Both the position numbers and the translations under genes were made by a program. A stretch of 64,000 bases of DNA from Herbaspirillum aquaticum (GTDB lineage: Bacteria; Pseudomonadota; Gammaproteobacteria; Burkholderiales; Burkholderiaceae_D), in assembly GCF_002213425.1 (NCBI RefSeq), contig NZ_NJGV01000008.1, positions 124,001 to 188,000 of the forward strand, in the 5' to 3' direction. How positions within the stretch are numbered: position 1 is the first letter of the stretch; every line of letters starts with the position of its first letter. The notes under the pieces were generated by a model that saw only the letters and a program-made list of their open reading frames with translations, had not been told where the DNA came from and did no database searches. Shown piece after piece: positions 42,565 through 52,106 of this stretch.

Positions 42565-45500
42565 TTATTCTGCTGTTCTGGAAATGTCGTCCGGCAGTTG
42601 TGTACCGCCATTGCGGATTTGCAGCAACGGACCGATTGCGCCCAGGTTCGTGCGACCAAGATCGATGTTGGCGGCCCGGCTCACCTCGTCGTTTCTCGCA
42701 TCGTCACGCGCTTCGGATCTCACCGTGAGCGTCGGCGAAAGCGTCAGCGACTGGGGCCGGGAAGCCGACTGCGGGGACAGGACCGACGATTGCACCTGCG
42801 TGACCGTGTCGCGCACCTGCGGCGGCAGATTCGCGGATGACGAGGATGCCACCGGGGATGCCGCCGCTACCGCAAGGATGTTGGCCAGCGTCGAGGTCTG
42901 ATCGGTGATCATGTAGTTGCCGGCGTCGGCACCACCATACCTGCTGAAGAGGTTGACCAGCTTGCCGTTGCCCACAGCGGGATCCGTGAAGGCCCCGCTG
43001 GCGGTCACCGTCACGTCGTCGCCACTCACTTTCCCGCCCAGCAGCGCATTGGCTGCGTTGATGCTGGCGCTGGTGGTTCCATCAAAGGTCTTGTTGCCGG
43101 CCGTGATGCCGCTGACCACCAGCGGCGCTGGCGTGATGTTTGCCGTCTGGCTCGCAGGCTGCACCACATCGTAGTTGCCACTATCGGCTCCGGCCAGCGC
43201 ATAAGTCACCGTCACCGCCTTGTTGCTGCCGACATTCTTGTCATTGAAGCGCCCTGATGCGACCAGGGTGACGGCATCTGCACCCAGGGCAGTCACGCTG
43301 GCCGCTCCGGATACCGTGGCCACCGTAGTGCCGTCATAGACCTTGCTGTTGACGGTCACGCCACCGGTCGGCGTCAGGCTGGCCTTGTTGATCGTGGCGG
43401 TCAGCCCGGTGGGCTGCACGATGTTGTAATTGCCGGCGTCGCTGCCGGTGAGCGTGAAACCGGTCACGTTCACGGTCTTGCCGGTGCCGGCGTTCTTGTC
43501 AGCAAACGTGCCCACGCCGGTGCCTGCAAGCGAGACCACGTCGCTGCCAAGCGCAGCGACACTGGCCGTACCGGTCAGGGTCGCAGTGGTCGTGGCGTCA
43601 TAAGTCTTGTCGCTGGCACCTACACCGCTCACACCGAGATTGGCCTTGTTGATCGTGGCGGTCAGGCCGGTGGGCTGGATGAGGTTGTAATTGCCGGCAT
43701 CGCTGCCCGTGAGCGTGTATCCCGATACGATGACGGCCTTGTTGATGCCGGCATTCTTGTCCGCGAAGCTTCCTGCGCCGGTACCGCTGACCGAGACCAC
43801 GTCGCTGCCCAGGGCGGCGACGCTGGCCGTACCGCTCAAGCTCGCGTTCGTGGAGGCGTCATAGGTCTTGCTGTTGGCGCTGATGCCATTGACGTTGAGA
43901 TCGGCCTTGCTGATCGTGGCAGTCAGGCCGGTGGGCTGGATGAGGTTGTAGTTGCCGGCGTCGGCGCCGCCGAGGGTGTAGCCGGTGACCGTGACGGCCT
44001 TGTTGCTGCCTGCGTTCTTGTCGCCGAACGCGCCCACCCCGCCTGTCACCGAGACCACATCGCTGCCCAGCGCCGCTACGCTGGCTGTACCGGCCAGCGT
44101 AGCGGTGGTGGTGGCATCGTAGGTCTTGTTGCTGGCGCTCACGCCGCCCACGACCAGGTCGGCCTTGCTGATCGTGGCCACCAGGCCGGTCGGCTGGACG
44201 ATGTTGTAGTTGGATGCATCGGCGCCGGTGAGGGAGTAGCCGCTCACCGCGACCGCCTTGCCGCTGCCGGCATTCTTGTTGGCGAACGTTCCCACGCCGC
44301 TGCCTGTCACCGAGACCACATCGCTGCCCAGTGCCGTGACGCTGGCCGTGCCGGCGAGGGTGGCTGCTGTGGTGGCATCGTAGGTCTTGTTGTTGGCGGT
44401 GACGCCGGAGACGTTCAGGCTGGCCTTGTTGATCGTGGCCGTCAGGCCGGTCGGCTGGACGATGTTGTAGTTGCCGGCATCGCTGCCGGTCAGGCTATAA
44501 CCGCTCACCGTGACGGCCTTGTTGCTGCCCGCGTTCTTGTTGATGAACGTACCCACCCCGGTGCCCGTGACCGAGACCACATCGCTACCCAGCGCCGTGA
44601 CGCTGGCTGTCCCGCTCAGCGTGGCCGAGGTTGTGGTGTCGTAGGTCTTGTCGCTTGCGCTGATGCCGCCCACGGTCAGGTTGGCCTTGTTGATTGTGGC
44701 CGTCAGCCCGGTCGGATCAATGAGGTTGTAGTTGTTGGCGTCCGTACCGGTGAGCACATACGTCGCCCCCACGCCCTTGTTGCTACCGGCGTTCTTGTCG
44801 CTGAAATTGGCGCTGCTCAAGGACAACGAAATCGCATCGCTGCCGAAAGCGGTCACGGTCCCGCCAGACACCGTCGCCGTCGTGGTGCCGTCATAGGTCT
44901 TGCTGTTGGCAGTTGCGCCCGTGACCGTGACGTTGGCCTTGTTGATGTTGGCCGTCAGGCCGGTCGGCTGGATCAGGTTGTAGTTGTTGGAATCCGAGCC
45001 CGTCAGGACATACGTGGCCGTCACCGCCTTGTTGGTGCCGGCGTTCTTGTCGCTGAAGTTGGCGCTGCTCAACGAGACCGACACCGAATCACTGCCGAAC
45101 GCCGCTACCGAGGCCGTGCCCGAGATCGTCGCGGTGGTCGTGCCGTTGTAGGTCTTGTCGTTGGCCGTCAGGCCGCCATTGACGGTCAGGTTGGCTTTGT
45201 TGATCGTCCCCGTCTTGCCGTCGAGTCCATTGAGGAAGTACTTGCCCGAGTCCGGACCGCTCAGGGTGACACCACTGATGGTCACCGCCTTGTTTGTCCC
45301 GGCGAACCGGTCATTGAACGTGGCGATGGCGCCGGACGTATTGATCGTCACCCATGGCGGGGTCACCATGGGGTTGATGGCACCGCTCAGGGTGGCCGTG
45401 GTGGTCCCATCATAGGTCTTGCTCACAATGCCCGCAGTGAGGTTGATCGCCATGTAGGCGTTGAATTGGCCCGATCCAATCATGGTGACAAAGAGACTGA

Positions 45501-47271
45501 AGTCAGTAGGATGGAAATAATCATCCGGGTTGTAGTAGATCTTGGTATAACCGTTATTGCCCTGCACGCCCAGCGCATTGGCATCGAACTTGACGCTGCC
45601 TGTGCCGGTTCCGGTGTTATCGGCACGCAGGACAATGTTGCCATTGCCGACGCTAGCATCGATTAAGGTGCCGTAACCCAAATTGATATTGCGATAGGCG
45701 CTGAGGGTCAGCGTGGTACCGCTTGTCCAATTCATACCGCCGATCAATACACCGTCGACCAGGTTGATATCGCCATTGCCCGAGATTCCTGCGCCGCAGC
45801 CTGATACGTTGGTGCAGCTGACGGTGGGGCCGGTCTTGATCGTCACATCACTGTATTGCAATGCCGCCGTGATCTGCGCCCCGGAAATATCTCCGAACGA
45901 ATTGGGATCCTGGTCGTAGTAGATACTCATGTCCTGGGGATCCAGCAACCAGCTGCCGACCTTCCCCTTCGGCGCGAGCGTATTGACGACGGCCGGCTTG
46001 CCGACCGTCAGATGCTCCCCGGACGTCTCGACCTGCCCGCCGTTTCCGCCCTCCTTGCCGCCGCGCGCAGTGATGCTGCCGTTGAAGATGGTGCTGCCAT
46101 CCGACCAGATCGCCACATTGCCGCCGTTGCCATTCGAGATGGCATCGGCATTGATGGTGGCCCCGACGGCTACGGTCGTGGCCTGCGCATTCTGCTCCGG
46201 CCCGGCTCCCAGGAAATTGCCACCTACCAGTGCGGTGCCTCCTCCTGTGTCGCCGGAGATGTCGATACTGCTACCGGCTGCCAGCGTGACGTCGTGGCCA
46301 AGTACCTTGACGGTTCCGCCGGTCTGGCCGGTGTTCTTTCCGGAAGCATCGAGCCTGCCGCTGTTGCTGACGGATCCGCGGTTGCCACCGTCCAGGATGA
46401 TGGTGCCGTTGACGTTCTGGACGCTGCGCGCTTCGATGATGCCGGTGTTGTTGACCACGCTGGCCAGTACCGCATCCTTGGCACCGGCGGACATCACAAC
46501 GCTACCGCCGTCGACGCGAATCAGGCCGCCATTTTCCGCGAGACTGTCCAGGGTGTTCTGGTTGACCTGCAGTTTCACCAGGCTGGTATCGGCGAAGGTG
46601 AGCGTGACGTCGTTGCCCGCTCCCAGCATCACCGCGCCGGACGGTGCAGTGATGTTTCCCTGGTTGCTGACCGTGTTGCCAATGAAGGCAACATAGCCAC
46701 CGGAGGCGACGTTGATGTCGCCCTGGTTGACGATGCTTCCTGTGCCGTTGCCGCTGAATCGGCGGCTGGCACTGGCGAGGCTGGCATCACTCATGTCCAG
46801 CGTCGAGGCCACCAGTCCGCCGACATTGACCTGTGCACCTGCGCCAAACAGGATGCCGTTGGGATTGATGAGATAGACCTGGCCATTGGCATTGAGCTGG
46901 CCGAAGAATTGCGTCGGGTTGGTGTCATGGATACGGTTGACCGCCACTGCACTGGCCGAGGGCTGGACGAAATTGACCGTCTCGCCACGGGCGGTGTTGA
47001 ACGATTGCCAGTTCGCGGACATGCTCTGGCTGGACTGCGTGACCGTGGTGGTCGTCCCGGACTGCGCGATGCTGCCCGAGCCTGCGGTCACCTGTCCGCC
47101 CACAGGCCCGGCCTGCGCCAGCAGCGGTGACATCAACAATGCCGCCGCCAATCGCTGTCGGTTCCGGCTTTTTCCCTGGCTGCGCGAGACCTCCGATACG
47201 GCGACCCAGGCCTGGTGTACGGTACTCCAGACGAGCCGATAGATGCGGTTCAACGAGGCGTGGCCTGTCAT
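42565..47271 (-). CDS. TpsA filamentous-haemagglutinin-type exoprotein with YDG repeats
   Basis: The 1,568-residue protein begins with an extended signal peptide (LNRIYRLVWSTVHQAWVAVSE, ESPR type) and cleavage near AQA. The TPS secretion domain follows (GSGSIAQSGTTTTVTQ; NPNGILFGAGAQVNVGGLVAST). A beta-helical region and the GSWLLDPQDMSIY motif come next, then ten YDG-type repeats of about 86 residues. ATG 47271 has AGGGGA eight bases upstream; the frame is open 48 bases further. It is secreted by the adjacent TpsB. It has no obvious C-terminal toxin or immunity partner, so adhesion is the most likely role. Confidence 0.93.
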   Translation of the reverse strand: MTGHASLNRIYRLVWSTVHQAWVAVSEVSRSQGKSRNRQRLAAALLMSPLLAQAGPVGGQVTAGSGSIAQSGTTTTVTQSSQSMSANWQSFNTARGETVNFVQPSASAVAVNRIHDTNPTQFFGQLNANGQVYLINPNGILFGAGAQVNVGGLVASTLDMSDASLASASRRFSGNGTGSIVNQGDINVASGGYVAFIGNTVSNQGNITAPSGAVMLGAGNDVTLTFADTSLVKLQVNQNTLDSLAENGGLIRVDGGSVVMSAGAKDAVLASVVNNTGIIEARSVQNVNGTIILDGGNRGSVSNSGRLDASGKNTGQTGGTVKVLGHDVTLAAGSSIDISGDTGGGTALVGGNFLGAGPEQNAQATTVAVGATINADAISNGNGGNVAIWSDGSTIFNGSITARGGKEGGNGGQVETSGEHLTVGKPAVVNTLAPKGKVGSWLLDPQDMSIYYDQDPNSFGDISGAQITAALQYSDVTIKTGPTVSCTNVSGCGAGISGNGDINLVDGVLIGGMNWTSGTTLTLSAYRNINLGYGTLIDASVGNGNIVLRADNTGTGTGSVKFDANALGVQGNNGYTKIYYNPDDYFHPTDFSLFVTMIGSGQFNAYMAINLTAGIVSKTYDGTTTATLSGAINPMVTPPWVTINTSGAIATFNDRFAGTNKAVTISGVTLSGPDSGKYFLNGLDGKTGTINKANLTVNGGLTANDKTYNGTTTATISGTASVAAFGSDSVSVSLSSANFSDKNAGTNKAVTATYVLTGSDSNNYNLIQPTGLTANINKANVTVTGATANSKTYDGTTTATVSGGTVTAFGSDAISLSLSSANFSDKNAGSNKGVGATYVLTGTDANNYNLIDPTGLTATINKANLTVGGISASDKTYDTTTSATLSGTASVTALGSDVVSVTGTGVGTFINKNAGSNKAVTVSGYSLTGSDAGNYNIVQPTGLTATINKASLNVSGVTANNKTYDATTAATLAGTASVTALGSDVVSVTGSGVGTFANKNAGSGKAVAVSGYSLTGADASNYNIVQPTGLVATISKADLVVGGVSASNKTYDATTTATLAGTASVAALGSDVVSVTGGVGAFGDKNAGSNKAVTVTGYTLGGADAGNYNLIQPTGLTATISKADLNVNGISANSKTYDASTNASLSGTASVAALGSDVVSVSGTGAGSFADKNAGINKAVIVSGYTLTGSDAGNYNLIQPTGLTATINKANLGVSGVGASDKTYDATTTATLTGTASVAALGSDVVSLAGTGVGTFADKNAGTGKTVNVTGFTLTGSDAGNYNIVQPTGLTATINKASLTPTGGVTVNSKVYDGTTVATVSGAASVTALGADAVTLVASGRFNDKNVGSNKAVTVTYALAGADSGNYDVVQPASQTANITPAPLVVSGITAGNKTFDGTTSASINAANALLGGKVSGDDVTVTASGAFTDPAVGNGKLVNLFSRYGGADAGNYMITDQTSTLANILAVAAASPVASSSSANLPPQVRDTVTQVQSSVLSPQSASRPQSLTLSPTLTVRSEARDDARNDEVSRAANIDLGRTNLGAIGPLLQIRNGGTQLPDDISRTAE
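42873..45447 (-). repeat. Ten YDG-type tandem repeats within tpsA
   Basis: Each unit is about 258 bases and encodes a K-T-Y-D-G/A-T-T-T-A-T core, GSDxVSV, DKNAGxNKAVTVSGY, GSDAGNYNLIQPTGLTATINKA. Units 2-8 are much alike and the first, ninth and tenth more diverged. This is a likely spot for copy-number change by recombination. Confidence 0.9.
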
Positions 47272-48367
47272 GATTTTTTCCCCTGTAGACGGATCGCCCC
47301 CGCTTGCAGAATCCCTCACGACAGCGGGTACGAATGCATGCTTTATTTAATTAGAAACCGTTTGCAACTAACTTTTTCAGTTGGTGTTTGGTCGAGCGAT
47401 TTTCTGAAAAAACTTGGATGCAGTGAAATGCGATGAACAATTTTTTAAGTTTTATGTTTAATGAATTGATTGCAAATCGCTATGGCTTTCGATTTGCGGT
47501 CCGACGCTCCAGCCCATATCACGTCATGCCAGGTCGCTTCGTATCATTGAGTGAGGCGCGCTCAGACAGTAGCTTGCAGCTGCTCAGGAAAATTTGAAAT
47601 GATAGTGTTCGCCTCTCCATACGCCTCGGCAGGCTATGGCAAGAAGTTGTGCAACCGACAGCCATTGGGGAGTCGACTGAATTCGGCTTTCCTCAGCTGC
47701 TCCAGATATTGGGTTTATTTCGTTCGGGCGGCTGTGGAAAGATTTCGGCGCGCTGGCACGCCTTATAGCACCAGGCGCTCAACGCTAAAGAGCCTGTCGG
47801 AGCATTAACTTGAAAGCACGTTGACCTTGGCGGCGAGGCCAGCCTGAAACTGCAAAATCAGGTCGGTATTTTTGACTTTATGATTCCTGTGGTCAATAGT
47901 CCAATTGGACTGATGCCTGCGGATGGCTTGTTGCACGTGGAAAGCTCGTCCAAAGAGCCATAGAGCTGACGGCAAGGCAGGCCGGTAGTATCCCGCCCGC
48001 TTCGTACCACCGGGTACGGCTGCTTGTCCTCAAGCAGGTCTTCAATGAGACTGTGCCACTGGATATCGCTACCCAGTCCAGATCGGACCAACCGCTGGTC
48101 AACAACCCCCATTGTGATTGTCCCGAAATTATTTTTGGAAGCCCAATTGCAGCCGTCCCATCGGAACGGTGTCATCGGCACATGTTTACTGCGAGCAGAG
48201 GCGGCTCCCGCCGCCCTGCACTCCATAGTCTTGCAAGAGCCGCCGGCTCAAATGCTGTTTTCGCAAAAATGAATTGCCGCGCAGGCGGATTGTTGTCGGG
48301 AAGGTGCGCTCCTATCATTTTCCCTGTCGAGTTCGAATCGATCCCAACATTCCCCAAGAGGTCAATC
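47272..48367. other. 1.1-kb region upstream of tpsA, no recognisable gene
   Basis: The first 200 bases are AT-rich and should hold the tpsA promoter. The rest has short open frames on both strands (47551-47808 plus, 47858-48226 minus) without family features or good ribosome sites. The composition is mixed, as in a region that has taken up and lost DNA. A promoter for the following SDR gene is near its right end. Confidence 0.4.
48290..48318 (+). promoter_or_regulatory. Sigma-70-type promoter candidate of the SDR-NTF2-CMD-SDR operon
   Basis: TTGTTG (48290-48295) and TATCAT (48313-48318) are 17 bases apart, about 50 bases before the first SDR start. Confidence 0.4.
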
Positions 48368-49078
48368 ATGAGTACAGCAAAAAAAGTCGCCATCGTCACC
48401 GGCGCATCGCAAGGCATCGGCGCTGAGATCGTCAAGGCGTATCGCAAGCTCGGTTATCGCGTGCTGGCCACTTCGCGTTCGATCAAGCCGTCCGATGATG
48501 CCGAGGTCATCACCGTAGCCGGTGACATCGGCGACCGTTCCACCGCACAGCGCGTGGTCGCCGAAGCCCTCGCCCGCTTCGGCCGCATCGATACGCTGGT
48601 CAACAACGCCGGCATCTACATCGGCAAGCCCTTTACCGAACATACCGTGGAGGACTACAACGCCATCATGAACGTGAACATGGCCGGCTTCTTCCACATC
48701 ACCCAGCTGGCCCTGGCCGAGATCGAAAAGCAGCAAGGCGGCCATGTCGTCACCGTCACCGGCAGCATCGACAATGGCATGAGCGGCGGTGTCTACACCG
48801 GATTGGCCGGGCTGACCAAGGGTGGGCTCAACGCGGCCACCCGCGCACTGGCCATCGAGTATGCGGAAAAGCGCATCCGCTTCAACGCCGTCGCACCCGG
48901 CGTCATCAGGACGCCGATGCATGCAGAAGAAAATCTCCAGTTCTTCGGCAAATACCATCCGCTGGGCCGCATCGGCGAGGCCAGCGAAGTGGCCAATGCC
49001 ATCACCTTCCTGGAAAGCGCCGAATTCATTACAGGCGAAATCATCCACGTGGACGGCGGCCAGCACGCCGGCCGTTAA
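48368..49078 (+). CDS. SDR-family protein lacking the catalytic Tyr (paralogue 1)
   Basis: The 236-residue protein has TGASQGIG at residues 11-18 and NNAGIYIG, but in the active-site helix the usual YxxxK reads AGLTK, so the Tyr position is Ala while the Lys is kept. The nearest Tyr (VYTGLAGLTK) is eight residues before the Lys. The rest is a normal Rossmann fold ending ITGEIIHVDGGQHAGR. It may bind NAD(P) without classical catalysis. The frame is open to 48053, but AAGAGG before ATG 48368 sets the start. A close paralogue lies at 50404. Confidence 0.9.
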   Translation: MSTAKKVAIVTGASQGIGAEIVKAYRKLGYRVLATSRSIKPSDDAEVITVAGDIGDRSTAQRVVAEALARFGRIDTLVNNAGIYIGKPFTEHTVEDYNAIMNVNMAGFFHITQLALAEIEKQQGGHVVTVTGSIDNGMSGGVYTGLAGLTKGGLNAATRALAIEYAEKRIRFNAVAPGVIRTPMHAEENLQFFGKYHPLGRIGEASEVANAITFLESAEFITGEIIHVDGGQHAGR

Positions 49079-49205
49079 GCGCCCATCCGCTTCAAGGGGC
49101 CGAGTCACCAGCGTGGCCCGATATCACGCCATTGCGCTGCCAAAGCATTTTCCATGGTGCTCATGGTGGCCGACATGCCGCCATTTTTCAGAAGGAATCA
49201 AGCAA

Positions 49206-49610
49206 ATGAACACCGCACACGTCACCGACTATTTCAAGGCCTTGGCCAACAAGGATGCGCAGGGAATCGTTGCGCACCTGTCCGACGACATCGTCCTGCA
49301 TGGACCGATCTTCCCCGAACCCACGCTGGGCAAGGAGGCCGTGGTACAGATCCTGAGCGGCTTCCTGGCGACCATCGATGCACTCGAAGTCAACCTGAGC
49401 TTCGCCTCGGAGCGCGATGTCGCCGTGTTTTTCAGCTTTACGTGCAAGGGAATCACCGTCAAGGGGAACGAGCATCTCCACCTCGATGAGAACGGCCTGA
49501 TCGATCATATCGAGGTGGCGTGGCGTCCCCTGCCTGATGCTGTCCTGATCCAGGAGATCTTCGCCACCAAGCTGGGTTTCCAGGCGATGCGCCTCGTCCC
49601 GGCAGCCTGA
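49206..49610 (+). CDS. NTF2-like / SnoaL-type small protein
   Basis: The 134-residue protein starts MNTAHVTDYFKALANKDAQGIVAHLSDDIVLHGP, the usual cone-shaped NTF2-like pattern, with GKEAVVQILSGFLATI and the final FATKLGFQAMRLVPA. Such proteins are isomerases, lyases or ligand binders; the reaction here is unknown. AAGGAA precedes ATG 49206. The CMD gene starts five bases after the stop, so these are co-transcribed. Confidence 0.8.
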   Translation: MNTAHVTDYFKALANKDAQGIVAHLSDDIVLHGPIFPEPTLGKEAVVQILSGFLATIDALEVNLSFASERDVAVFFSFTCKGITVKGNEHLHLDENGLIDHIEVAWRPLPDAVLIQEIFATKLGFQAMRLVPAA

Positions 49611-49615
49611 CCATC

Positions 49616-50335
49616 ATGGATCACGCAAGCTTGCTGTCGAACGCAGCTGCGCTGCCCGGCGCACAGGATGTCTCGCCTTCGTTTGAACGATATACAACGG
49701 AGGTCGTGCTGGGCGATCTGTGGAAACGGCCGCATCTCTCGGTACGTGACCGCAGCGTCATCACCCTCTCGGTCCTGATCGCGCGCAACCAGAGCGCAGA
49801 CATGCCGTTCTACCTCAACGTTGCGCTCGATCACGGTGTAACCCCTGGTGAAATCTCAGCCATGGTGGCGCATCTGGCCTTCTATTCCGGCTGGGCCAAT
49901 GCGATGGCGGCAGTCGATGTGGTGCGCGCGGTCTTCCATCAGCGCGGCATGGATGCCACGCCGTTTGCGTCCATCGATGCCGGGCCGCATCCGATCGATG
50001 AACAGCTCGAACAGCGGCGCCATGCTGCGGCCATGCACAAGTTCGGACAGGTCGCGCCCGGCCTGGTGCAGCTCACCAGCGATGTCCTGTTTCAGGATGT
50101 ATGGCGCAGTCCGGAGCTGTCGCTGCGCGACCGCTGCCTCATCACCATCTGCTCGGTCATTGCCACCGCCCAGACAGCGCAGCTGGCCTTCTATGTCAAT
50201 CGAGCGCTGGATCACTGCGTGAGCCGGGCGGAGCTGTCGGAGCTGCTGACGCACATTGCATTCTATTCAGGCTGGTCGAGTGCCTATACAGCGCTGGCAG
50301 TCGTAAAGGATGTGTTTGAAAGCCGACCTGACTGA
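49616..50335 (+). CDS. Tandem carboxymuconolactone-decarboxylase (CMD) domain protein
   Basis: The 239-residue protein contains two CMD/AhpD-like helical domains: LSVRDRSVITLSVLIARNQSADMPFYLNVALDHGVTPGEI at about 41-80, and LSLRDRCLITICSVIATAQTAQLAFYVNRALDHCVSRAELSELL at about 168-211. Neither has the CxxC redox pair of AhpD, so it is nearer to PcaC-type decarboxylases. It is sandwiched between two SDR paralogues. A role in degrading a cyclic or aromatic metabolite is a guess. Confidence 0.88.
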   Translation: MDHASLLSNAAALPGAQDVSPSFERYTTEVVLGDLWKRPHLSVRDRSVITLSVLIARNQSADMPFYLNVALDHGVTPGEISAMVAHLAFYSGWANAMAAVDVVRAVFHQRGMDATPFASIDAGPHPIDEQLEQRRHAAAMHKFGQVAPGLVQLTSDVLFQDVWRSPELSLRDRCLITICSVIATAQTAQLAFYVNRALDHCVSRAELSELLTHIAFYSGWSSAYTALAVVKDVFESRPD

Positions 50336-50403
50336 CGGCACTCACAAGACATCGCTCCACTGGCCAATCGCATTCCATTCATTACCGAAAGGACAGATCA
50401 ATC

Positions 50404-51111
50404 ATGAATACAACACAAAAGGTCGCCATCGTGACCAGCGCATCCCAGGGCATTGGCGCTGAAATCGTCAAGACCTATCGCAAGCTCGACTATCGCGTGC
50501 TGGCCACCTCGCGCTCGATCAAGCCGTCCGATGACGCCGACGTCATGACGGTGGCCGGCGACATCGGCGAGCGCTCCACCGCACAGCGCGTGGTCGAGCA
50601 AGCCCTTGCAAGCTTCGGCCGTGTCGATACGCTGGTCAACAACGCCGGCATCTACATCGGCAAGCCCTTTACCGAAAATACCCTGGAGGACTACAACGCC
50701 ATCATGAACGTCAACATGGCCGGTTTCTTCCACATCACCCAGCTGGCCCTGGCCGAAATCGAGAAGCAGGACGGTGGCCATGTCATCACCGTGACCGGCA
50801 GCATCGACAACGGCATCAAGGGCGCTTACTCAGGATTGGCTGCACTCACCAAGGGCGGACTCAACGCGGCCACCCGGGCACTGGCGATCGAATATGCAGA
50901 AAAGCGCATTCGCTTCAATGCGGTTGCACCGGGAGCCACCAGCACGCCGATGCAAGCGGGGAAAGATCACGCCATGCTTGGGCGCTTCCATCCGCTGGGC
51001 CGCATCGGTGAGGCGAGCGAAGTGGCCGACGCCATTATGTTTCTGGAGGCGGCAGGTTTCATCACCGGCGAGGTCGTGCACGTGGACGGTGGCCGACACG
51101 CAGGCCGCTGA
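50404..51111 (+). CDS. SDR-family protein lacking the catalytic Tyr (paralogue 2)
   Basis: The 235-residue protein is very similar over its whole length to the SDR at 48368 (same NNAGIYIGKPFTE and NVNMAGFFHITQLALAEIEKQ). It also has Ala in place of the catalytic Tyr (AALTK). In addition its cofactor motif reads TSASQGIG, with Ser for the first Gly of TGxxxGIG. It is probably a local duplicate that has drifted. It is convergent with the LysR gene. Confidence 0.9.
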   Translation: MNTTQKVAIVTSASQGIGAEIVKTYRKLDYRVLATSRSIKPSDDADVMTVAGDIGERSTAQRVVEQALASFGRVDTLVNNAGIYIGKPFTENTLEDYNAIMNVNMAGFFHITQLALAEIEKQDGGHVITVTGSIDNGIKGAYSGLAALTKGGLNAATRALAIEYAEKRIRFNAVAPGATSTPMQAGKDHAMLGRFHPLGRIGEASEVADAIMFLEAAGFITGEVVHVDGGRHAGR

Positions 51112-51170
51112 CGCCTTGGTAGGCAGGGCAGTGCAGCGATCGTGGAATCTGCGATAGTTGCAAAGCCGAA

Positions 51171-52106
51171 CTAAGCGCCAGGAAACATGCGGTCCCAATA
51201 GGGCGGCGATCCGATTGCATTGACGAGGAAGGCGGAGACCTCGCGTACCTTTTGCGAGCGCAGCCGATTTTCCGGCGAGAGAATCTGGATGTAGTGCGGG
51301 TCGGCATAAGCCGATATCTCCCAGTCCTGCAGCAGCGCCACCAGCCGTCCTTCGGTGAAACTGGCCGGCGAATAAAGCCATGTCGGCATCAGCACGATGC
51401 CACGTCCGGCCAGTGCAGCGTTGATGAGCACTTCGGAATTGTTGCTGCGTAACGGGCCGCCCACGACCAGGGGTTCGAATGCTTCGTTGGAAGCGCGCCT
51501 GAAGTGCCATCGCTGCGGTTCCCGCAGGCCTTTGTACAGCAAGCAATTGTGCTGCAGGAGATCCTCCGGCGTTTGCGGGATGCCGCGCTCATGGAGATAC
51601 TGCGGACTTGCGGCCAGCACGTAGTGCAGGGAACAAACGGTCTTGCCGATCAAGCCGGAGTCGACCAGGCCGCCCACGCGGATGGTCACGTCGGCGCCCT
51701 CCAGCACCGGATCGATGAAGGTATTGGTCAGCGTCAGTTCGACCAGCAGATCCGGATACTTGTCTTGCAGCTGGTTGACCAGGTGAGAGATATGCAGTCG
51801 GCCCAGCGAATCGGGCGCGTTGATCTTGAGCAGCCCGCGGATGCCTTTGTTCGTGTCCTCGAACTGGTCGGATGCGGAATCCAGAAGTTCGACCGCTGGC
51901 CGTACGTTCGCATAGTAACGCTGCCCCTGTTCGGTAAGACGCACGGCACGCGTGCTGCGGTAAAAAAGCTGTTGGCCGAGTTCCGTCTCCAGCGACGAGA
52001 TGGCACGCGATACCGACGAGGCCGGCACTTCAAAATGACGTGCCGTTGCCAGGAAGCTGCCGGAGGTGGCGACCATCATGAAATAGCGTAAGGTCTGGAC
52101 GTGCAT
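51171..52106 (-). CDS. LysR-family transcriptional regulator
   Basis: The 311-residue protein has the LysR helix-turn-helix (MHVQTLRYFMMVATSGSFLATARHFEVPASSVSRAISSLETELGQQLFYRST) and a substrate domain of the CrgA type (LLKINAPDSLGRLHISHLV; VTIRVGGLVDSGLIGKTVCSL; AALAGRGIVLMPTWLYSP). ATG 52106 is the conserved start, though the frame stays open to 52403. Convergent position after the SDR-NTF2-CMD-SDR genes makes it a candidate regulator of them, without direct evidence. Confidence 0.88.
   Translation of the reverse strand: MHVQTLRYFMMVATSGSFLATARHFEVPASSVSRAISSLETELGQQLFYRSTRAVRLTEQGQRYYANVRPAVELLDSASDQFEDTNKGIRGLLKINAPDSLGRLHISHLVNQLQDKYPDLLVELTLTNTFIDPVLEGADVTIRVGGLVDSGLIGKTVCSLHYVLAASPQYLHERGIPQTPEDLLQHNCLLYKGLREPQRWHFRRASNEAFEPLVVGGPLRSNNSEVLINAALAGRGIVLMPTWLYSPASFTEGRLVALLQDWEISAYADPHYIQILSPENRLRSQKVREVSAFLVNAIGSPPYWDRMFPGA

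Noticed and set aside
42873..45447. CRISPR array
   Set aside because: The regular repetition is coding sequence of about 258-base units translating to YDG repeats, not short repeats with unique spacers.
45856..47130. 424-codon frame opposite the start of tpsA
   Set aside because: The opposite strand has a full secretion signal and TPS domain. This frame has no recognisable motif or ribosome site.
47551..47808. 85-codon plus-strand frame, considered as a transposase remnant
   Set aside because: No transposase motif or terminal inverted repeat could be seen.
47858..48226. 122-codon minus-strand frame upstream of the SDR operon
   Set aside because: No family, start site or composition supports it, and it overlaps the space expected to hold promoters. 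It may be a remnant but I cannot show it.
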